Positions 58,694 through 64,000 of a DNA stretch of 64,000 bases are shown piece after piece. The position numbers were made by a program, and so were the translations under genes. The first letter of the stretch is position 1, and each line of letters begins with the position of its first letter. The notes beneath the pieces were generated by a model. That model did no database searches. It was not told where the DNA came from and saw nothing but the letters and a program-made list of their open reading frames with translations. The DNA is taken from NCBI RefSeq assembly GCF_012932425.1, contig NZ_JAAIII010000008.1, forward strand, positions 1 to 64,000, written 5' to 3'. This DNA comes from Bifidobacterium oedipodis. Lineage in GTDB: Bacteria > Actinomycetota > Actinomycetes > Actinomycetales > Bifidobacteriaceae.

Positions 58694-58752
58694 GGTATGA
58701 CGAAGAGATGCCTCGACTTCGCTCGTCATGCCGAGCGTAGTCGAGGCATCTC
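58694..58752. repeat. interspersed palindromic repeat, copy 3
   Basis: GAGATGCCTCGACT and AGTCGAGGCATCTC arms around TCGCTCGTCATGCCGAGCGT. It is related to the copies at 26985 and 35613, with the parts in a different order. It lies between thrB and the Maf-Nudix gene. Confidence 0.75.
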
Positions 58753-58779
58753 GCACCCTGCAACGTGTAATAACACCGG

Positions 58780-59856
58780 CTAGGCGCGCTGCACTTCGAC
58801 ACCGGTGGTGTTGATGGGCAGGTGCAGCACCCTCCAGTGGCCGGAGGCGAGCTCCTCAGCCGCCAACTGGTCGATGGCCTCGCGGGCATCGCCGTAGTGC
58901 AGCACCATAACGCAGGGGCCTGCGCCGGAAACCGCGGCGGCGTATCCCTTGGCACGGAATTTGGCAATCAGATCGCCGGAGGGCTGCATTAACGGGGTGC
59001 GATACGGCTGATGCAGTTTATCGGATGTGGCGGTGAACAGCAGCGCATTGGCTTCACGCTGAGCGTTGTTCAATGCTGCGGTGCTTGGCGCATCGCTGCC
59101 GGCATCGGCCTCTGCCGAACCACTCTCCTGCGCGGCGGCTTGGGCCAGCACCACCGGATTCATGGCGGCGGGCAGCAGCCCCACGCGGGACACGTTGTAG
59201 ACTGCATCGCGATACGGCACCTGTGCAGGCAGGGCCTGACGCGCCTTTTCGGTGGACAGTTCGAAATCCGGCACGAACACGGCCGCGGTCACAGACTGGT
59301 CAACCGGATAGTTGATGGTGTGGAAACCACCGTGCAGAGGCTCACCGCCCGGAATCGGCACGGATCCGACGCCTTCGCCGGTTTCAAAATCCCAACTCAC
59401 GGTCAAGCCACCGAATACGGCCGGTGCCACATTATCGGGGTGCCCTTCGATGTGAGCGGCCAGGTCGAAAATCGCCTGACGGTTGAGTTCCCCGGCCTGC
59501 GCAAACGCGGCGGCAGCTGCGATACCGGCTACGATGGCCTCGGCGGAGGAACCCATGCCACGAGCCTGCGGGATGTTGTTGGTTGCCTCCAGCGTGAAGC
59601 CGAGACGGCCCAGTCCGAAGGTGGAGCAGGCGCGGCGGAAGGTGGAAACCACCAGATGCGTTTCGTCGCGCGGCAACGTGTCCGCGCCCTCACCATGGAT
59701 AATCACATGGGCTGTGGTGTCCGCCGAATCCTCGGACAGCGTGAATACCAGTTCATCGTGGTAGTCAAGCGCCAAGCCGAGCGTATCGAAGCCGGAGCCA
59801 AGGTTGGCGCTGGTGGCGGGCACGCGCACGGTCACGCTGGTGCATACTGGGGTCAT
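58780..59856 (-). CDS. thrB: homoserine kinase
   Basis: A 358-residue GHMP kinase with VRVPATSANLGSGFDTLGLA at the N-terminus, the ATP loop PQARGMGSSAEAIVAG and the C-terminal AVSGAGPCVM. It phosphorylates homoserine for threonine synthesis. AGGAGA precedes the ATG. It lies 47 bp after hom. An Ala/Ser-rich insertion near residue 235-260 lengthens it beyond the usual 300-320. Confidence 0.96.
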   Translation of the reverse strand: MTPVCTSVTVRVPATSANLGSGFDTLGLALDYHDELVFTLSEDSADTTAHVIIHGEGADTLPRDETHLVVSTFRRACSTFGLGRLGFTLEATNNIPQARGMGSSAEAIVAGIAAAAAFAQAGELNRQAIFDLAAHIEGHPDNVAPAVFGGLTVSWDFETGEGVGSVPIPGGEPLHGGFHTINYPVDQSVTAAVFVPDFELSTEKARQALPAQVPYRDAVYNVSRVGLLPAAMNPVVLAQAAAQESGSAEADAGSDAPSTAALNNAQREANALLFTATSDKLHQPYRTPLMQPSGDLIAKFRAKGYAAAVSGAGPCVMVLHYGDAREAIDQLAAEELASGHWRVLHLPINTTGVEVQRA

Positions 59857-59903
59857 TTGTATCTCCTGCCGCGTTATTGCAATCCTACGGAACTTGCCTG
59901 CGA

Positions 59904-61220
59904 TCAGTCCAGCACGCGCAGAATCGACGGTTCGCCGGTTACGAAGTCGAGCTTACAAACCGAAGCGACGGTTTCGCGCAGGGTCACTTCGTCGGTCAGA
60001 TGGGTGACCAGACGCAGCTGCTGGATTTCGCCGTCATAACCGGGGTCGGTCATGGTGGGCTTCAGATCCTGGTTCACACCGTTGATGGACACGCCATGGT
60101 CAGCGAATTCCTTGGCGATCGCGGCAAGCACACCCGGCTTGTCGTGGATGAGGAAGCGCACGGCAAAGGCGGCCTTGGAGGCGCTGATCGGCGCCTGGGG
60201 AAGGTTCTTGTACAGCGGGATGGCGGGGCCGGTGCAGCCGGAGGCGATATGACGGGCCTCGGTGACCACGTCGCCCACCACTGCGGAGGCGGTAGGTGCG
60301 CCACCTGCGCCACGACCGTAGAACATCAGATCGTCAGCGGCCTCGGCCTTGACGAACACGGCATTGAAGGAGCCGTGCACGCTGGCAAGCGGGTGGGATT
60401 CGTCGATCAGGGCCGGGTAAACACGGGCGGAGACTCCAGCTTCACCGTTTTCAACCACAGCCAGCAGCTTGATAACCTTGCCTTCGGCGGTGGCAGCGGC
60501 GATATCGTCAGCGGTGATCTTGGTGATGCCCTCAACCGATACGTCATCGATGGTGACGTTGGTGTGGAAGCCGAGCGTGGCCATGATTGCGGCCTTGTTG
60601 GCCGCATCGTAGCCTTCGATATCACCGGTCGGATCAGCCTCAGCGTAACCCTTGGCCTGTGCGTCCTTAAGCACATCGTCGAACTGCAGGCCCTTGGTGG
60701 TCATCTCGTCAAGAATGTAGTTAGTGGTGCCGTTGACGATGCCGAGCATCGAGGTCACCTTGTCGCCCACGAGCGATTCGCGCAGCGGGCGCAGGAACGG
60801 AATAGCACCGCCGACCGCAGCTTCGAAGTAGATATCAACGCCCTTGGCTTCGGCGGCCTGGTAGATTTCGGGGCCGTACTTGGCCAGCAGTGCCTTGTTG
60901 GCGGTGACCACGGAGGCACCGGATTCGATGGCGGCAAGCACGAACTTGCGAGCCACGGTGGTGCCGCCGATCAGTTCGACCACGATATCGGAGTTGGTGG
61001 CCACGGACATGGTGTCGGTGGTGACGATCGACTGGTCGATCCAGGGGAAACGCTCGGTTTCCTTCGGGTCGAGGCAGGCCACGCCGGTCAGTTCGATCGG
61101 ACGGCCGATGCGAGCGGAAAGCTCATCCTTCTGTTCGACGATGAGACGCGCGGTCTGTGAGCCGACCGTGCCCGCGCCAAGCAGGCCTACGCGAATCGGG
61201 GTTACGTTCTGTTCTGCCAC
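59904..61220 (-). CDS. hom: homoserine dehydrogenase
   Basis: A 438-residue enzyme reducing aspartate semialdehyde to homoserine. The Rossmann motif is GLLGAGTVGSQTARLI; then LIGGTTVARKFVLAAIESG, VTANKALLAKYG, catalytic-region EADPTGDIEGYDAANK and a C-terminal ACT domain (FLIHDKPGVLAAIAKEFADHGVS cut by region) for threonine feedback. The start is a GTG at 61220 preceded by AAAGG; the frame is open to 61331 without homology-like sequence. It lies in the lysA-hom-thrB series. Confidence 0.96.
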   Translation of the reverse strand: MAEQNVTPIRVGLLGAGTVGSQTARLIVEQKDELSARIGRPIELTGVACLDPKETERFPWIDQSIVTTDTMSVATNSDIVVELIGGTTVARKFVLAAIESGASVVTANKALLAKYGPEIYQAAEAKGVDIYFEAAVGGAIPFLRPLRESLVGDKVTSMLGIVNGTTNYILDEMTTKGLQFDDVLKDAQAKGYAEADPTGDIEGYDAANKAAIMATLGFHTNVTIDDVSVEGITKITADDIAAATAEGKVIKLLAVVENGEAGVSARVYPALIDESHPLASVHGSFNAVFVKAEAADDLMFYGRGAGGAPTASAVVGDVVTEARHIASGCTGPAIPLYKNLPQAPISASKAAFAVRFLIHDKPGVLAAIAKEFADHGVSINGVNQDLKPTMTDPGYDGEIQQLRLVTHLTDEVTLRETVASVCKLDFVTGEPSILRVLD

Positions 61221-61408
61221 TGGAATCCAGCCTTTCTGCCGATGTGCAACTCCCGCCATTCTACGGAGGGAATCTGACTTGGGTCGCGCAACGTCCAGAT
61301 CACCTATTGGCGATTGCACGTTGGCGACCACACGTTGACCACTTATATTGAACGACGATTATTCGTCGACAACCTGCCGACGACTATGTGCTAGCAATGT
61401 GCCAGCAA

Positions 61409-63019
61409 TCACTCGCTGACGTCAAGGTCAAGCAGATCGTCGACCGTCTGACGGCGCAGCATCACATGCGCACCTGATTCGCTGACGGCCACAACCGCCG
61501 GAATCAACGCCTGATTGTAGTTGCTGGCCATGGTGCGGCCGTACGCGCCGGTGACGGGCACGGCGAGGATGTCGCCGCGCTTCAGGTCGGCGGGCAGACG
61601 CACCTCATGCACCACGATGTCGCCGGATTCACAATGCATGCCGCATACGCGGGCGAGCATGGTGTCGGCTGAGCCCTCGCGGTTCGCCAGTTTTGCGGTG
61701 TAGTCCGCGCCATACAGGGCCGGGCGGATGTTGTCGGACATGCCGCCATCGACGGACACGTACACGCGTTCGTCAATCAGGTTGCCAGCACTGTCGTGGG
61801 CGTCGCCGCTCAAGTGCACATGCTTAATCGTGCCCACGCGGTAAAGCGTGACACCTGCGGGGGCCACGATATAGCGGCCCGGTTCGAAGCTGATGGCGGG
61901 CATCGGCATGCCAAGAGCACGATTGACGGTGGTGACGGCTTCGGCCAGGCGGTTCAGTTCGGCGTGGATATCCATCGAATCCTCGCCGTCGGTGTATGCC
62001 ACGGAGTAGCCGCCACCAAGGTCGATTTCGGGCAGGGTGTAGGCGTCGGTCGCCCAGAAGGTTTTGCGCAGCAGCATCATGCGACGGGCGGCCTGGATGA
62101 AGGCGTCCGCGTCGTGGATGTTGGAGCCGATATGCGAATGTGCACCGACGAGTTCCAGATCGCTTTGGCGGGCGAGGATGTCTTTGAGCACAGCGATGGC
62201 CGGGCCATCAGCCACGGCTTCCATGGCTGATGCCAAGGCACGGTCCGCGTCCGATACGTCCTCACGGCTGAGGTCGTAGGGGTATTTGACGTCGTAGCGC
62301 AGTGTGCGCGCGGCACCAGTGTTAGCGTCGGTGCTGGCGTCAGCGGCAGACAGCTTATCGTCACTGGCCTCAGCGATGCGCGCGTTGGCCGCAGCCGGAG
62401 TCACGCCGCCCAAATCAGCCAGCATGTCGAGTGCACTGGCATCGGCACCTGCGGCCAGCAGCGGTACGCCGAACTTCTGATCCTCATGAGCGGTGGAAAT
62501 GTATTCGTGGCCACCGGCATGCACACCGACGGTGACGCGCAGCATCACACGGGCGCGCTTGCCAAGACGATGTGCGATGGCAGCGATGCGGGCGGGCTCA
62601 TCCGGCTCGTCGACCACGATTTTGGCGAAACCCTGCTCAATAGCGAGCGCAATCTCCTCATCAGATTTGTTGTTGCCGTGCAGCACCAGGCGACGGCCGG
62701 GCACACCGGCAGCCAGTGCGATGCGCATCTCCCCCATCGTGCAGGTGTCCACGTAGGTGCCTGCTTCGGTGACAAGTCGCGCGATTTCCTTAGAAAGGAA
62801 TGCCTTGCCGGCGAAGCTCACATGTGTGGTGGCGTTGCGGAACGCTTCAGCGGCTGCGGTCACGAAGCGGCGGGCGCGCATAACCACCTCGTCGGTGTCG
62901 ATGAGGTAGAGCGGCGAGCCGAACTCGTCCAGCAGTGAGGCGGCGGTACGGCCGTGGAATTCGATTGCTCCTTCGGCGTTGATTGTGCTGGCTTCAGGCC
63001 AGATAGGGGTAATTGCCAT
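61409..63019 (-). CDS. lysA: diaminopimelate decarboxylase
   Basis: A 536-residue PLP enzyme, last step of lysine synthesis. It has the PLP-lysine segment HVSFAGKAFLSKE, HSHIGSNI, IDLGGGYSVAY, FEPGRYIVAPAG and the C-terminal CGMHCESGD active-site Cys. Family members are near 420-460 residues; here about 75 extra residues (roughly 193-266; Ala/Asp/Ser-rich, not conserved in character) are inserted in the barrel. The ATG at 63019 overlaps the argS stop (ATGTGATG), indicating coupling; a GTG at 63022 is an alternative. Confidence 0.96.
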   Translation of the reverse strand: MAITPIWPEASTINAEGAIEFHGRTAASLLDEFGSPLYLIDTDEVVMRARRFVTAAAEAFRNATTHVSFAGKAFLSKEIARLVTEAGTYVDTCTMGEMRIALAAGVPGRRLVLHGNNKSDEEIALAIEQGFAKIVVDEPDEPARIAAIAHRLGKRARVMLRVTVGVHAGGHEYISTAHEDQKFGVPLLAAGADASALDMLADLGGVTPAAANARIAEASDDKLSAADASTDANTGAARTLRYDVKYPYDLSREDVSDADRALASAMEAVADGPAIAVLKDILARQSDLELVGAHSHIGSNIHDADAFIQAARRMMLLRKTFWATDAYTLPEIDLGGGYSVAYTDGEDSMDIHAELNRLAEAVTTVNRALGMPMPAISFEPGRYIVAPAGVTLYRVGTIKHVHLSGDAHDSAGNLIDERVYVSVDGGMSDNIRPALYGADYTAKLANREGSADTMLARVCGMHCESGDIVVHEVRLPADLKRGDILAVPVTGAYGRTMASNYNQALIPAVVAVSESGAHVMLRRQTVDDLLDLDVSE

Positions 63020-64000
63020 CACATCTTCTCCGGGGCGGTGACGCCGAGCAGGTCGAGGCCGTTGGCGATAACCTGCTGCACTGCGTTATTAAGCTTCAGT
63101 CGGGCGGCGGCGCGTTCGACGGACGGGTTCTTGGCGATGTCAAGCGCGGCGGTAGCCTCTTCGGAGCCGCGGGTTTCGGGCTCGGTCAGTGCCATGGGCA
63201 CCACGCGCTCCACGTTGTACCACTTGTGGTAGGCGGCGGCCAGATCCTCCAAGTAGCGGGCCACGCGGTGGGGTTGACGATCGTCGGCTGCGGTGGCGAG
63301 CACGCTCGGGAACTGGGCGAGTGCGGCGAGCACTTCGCCGTCGGCTTCGGTGTCGAGCAGGGACATGTCGGCCTTGGCGGCAAAGTCGGACAGGACCTCG
63401 TTCAGCGGGGTGCCATTCGCAGCGTCGGCGTCGGCGTCAGTGTCGGCCAGCGTGAGGCCGTTGCGCTCGGCCCACCATGCACCGGCGTTACGATCCACGT
63501 TCTTGGAGCGGGCGTGCGCGTACTGCACGTAATACACCGGATTGTCGTTGGTGTGCGAGGCGAGCAGGGCCAAATCAATGTCGAAATTCTGGTTGTAGTC
63601 GGAGCGAGCCAGCGAATAGCGGGCGGCGTCCACGCCGACCACGGACACCAGATCGTCGATGGTGACGACATTGCCGGCACGCTTCGACATGCGCACGGCC
63701 TGACCGTCCTTCATCACGTTGACGAGCTGGCCGATGAGGATCTGCATGTTTTCGCCGGGCTTGTCGCCGAAGGCAGCGCACATGGCCATCATGCGGCCGA
63801 TGTAGCCGTGGTGGTCGGCACCGAGCATGTAAATCGCCACGTCAGCCGGGTTCTCGGCACGGTGGCGCTTGTCCCAGTAATAGGCGATATCGGCGGCAAA
63901 GTAGGCGAATTCGCCGTTGGACTTGATGATCACACGATCCTTGTCATCGCCATGTTCGGTGGAGCGGAACCAAGTGGCACCGTCCTTTTCAAAGATGTCG
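63019..64000 (-). CDS. argS: arginyl-tRNA synthetase, C-terminal part (cut by window end)
   Basis: The frame runs off the right edge, so the N-terminal half with the HIGH motif is missing. Visible are the class Ia catalytic core end (YFAADIAYYWDKRH, MLGADHHGYIGRM), the KMSKS-equivalent RMSKRAGN and the DALR anticodon-binding domain (YVQYAHARSKN, RVARYLEDLAAAYHKWYN, VIANGLDLLGVTAPEKM). It charges tRNA-Arg. The stop overlaps the lysA start, the standard actinobacterial argS-lysA pair. Confidence 0.97.
   Translation of the reverse strand, partial: DIFEKDGATWFRSTEHGDDKDRVIIKSNGEFAYFAADIAYYWDKRHRAENPADVAIYMLGADHHGYIGRMMAMCAAFGDKPGENMQILIGQLVNVMKDGQAVRMSKRAGNVVTIDDLVSVVGVDAARYSLARSDYNQNFDIDLALLASHTNDNPVYYVQYAHARSKNVDRNAGAWWAERNGLTLADTDADADAANGTPLNEVLSDFAAKADMSLLDTEADGEVLAALAQFPSVLATAADDRQPHRVARYLEDLAAAYHKWYNVERVVPMALTEPETRGSEEATAALDIAKNPSVERAAARLKLNNAVQQVIANGLDLLGVTAPEKM

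Overview
The window is chromosomal DNA of a high-GC actinobacterium, and everything in it points to Bifidobacterium, most likely the B. longum group. The grounds are a single giant type I fatty acid synthase beside an actinobacterial acyl-CoA carboxylase pair, a NusG with a long acidic N-terminal extension, an RNase E/G with a long charged N-terminal region, an argS-lysA-hom-thrB block, and carbohydrate genes of bifidobacterial type (GH13_4, GH32, GH3, ABC importers without their own ATPase). The species is inferred from gene content, not from a marker gene.

Layout. 1-2.2 kb is an AT/AC-rich accessory-looking edge: a possible protein tail, a broken membrane ORF with a 9-bp tandem repeat, an AAA-type ATPase and a frameshifted small membrane-protein gene. 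2.2-6.6 kb (minus) holds rpsO and pnp, a membrane protein and tRNA-Gly(TCC). 6.8-9.4 kb (minus) holds an amylosucrase-type GH13 enzyme and acpS, followed by an array of six 46-bp palindromes. 10.0-17.2 kb is a sugar regulon: a plus-strand LacI regulator, and a minus-strand operon of solute-binding lipoprotein, two permeases and a GH32 fructosidase, with shared CGTCAA-N4-TTGACG operators. 17.2-32.3 kb is the fatty acid and biotin module: acyl-CoA carboxylase alpha and beta, FAS-I (3183 aa), BioY and BirA. 32.5-35.6 kb (plus) holds a polytopic DUF6020-like membrane protein overlapping a PucR-type regulator. 35.7-40.9 kb holds a membrane-anchored GH3 glycosidase with reversed domain order, divergent from a LytTR/GHKL two-component system.

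40.9-51.9 kb (minus) is core machinery: rplK-rplA, secE-nusG after tRNA-Trp, an aminotransferase, proB, obgE, rpmA, rplU and rne. 52.3-56.9 kb holds dapE, an AEC-family transporter and an FtsX/LolD-type ABC pair. 57.1-64 kb (minus) holds a Maf-Nudix fusion and then thrB, hom, lysA and the C-terminal part of argS, cut by the window end.

How the parts fit. BioY imports biotin, BirA attaches it to the BCCP lysine of the carboxylase alpha subunit, the carboxylase makes malonyl-CoA, and FAS-I, activated by AcpS, elongates it. Hom and ThrB make O-phosphohomoserine, and DapE and LysA complete diaminopimelate and lysine. PNPase and RNase E both carry Asp/Arg-rich low-complexity regions of very similar flavour, which suggests a shared assembly mechanism. 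The less ordinary items are the palindrome array, the reversed GH3 with its adjacent signalling pair, the Maf-Nudix fusion and the two decayed membrane genes near the left edge.
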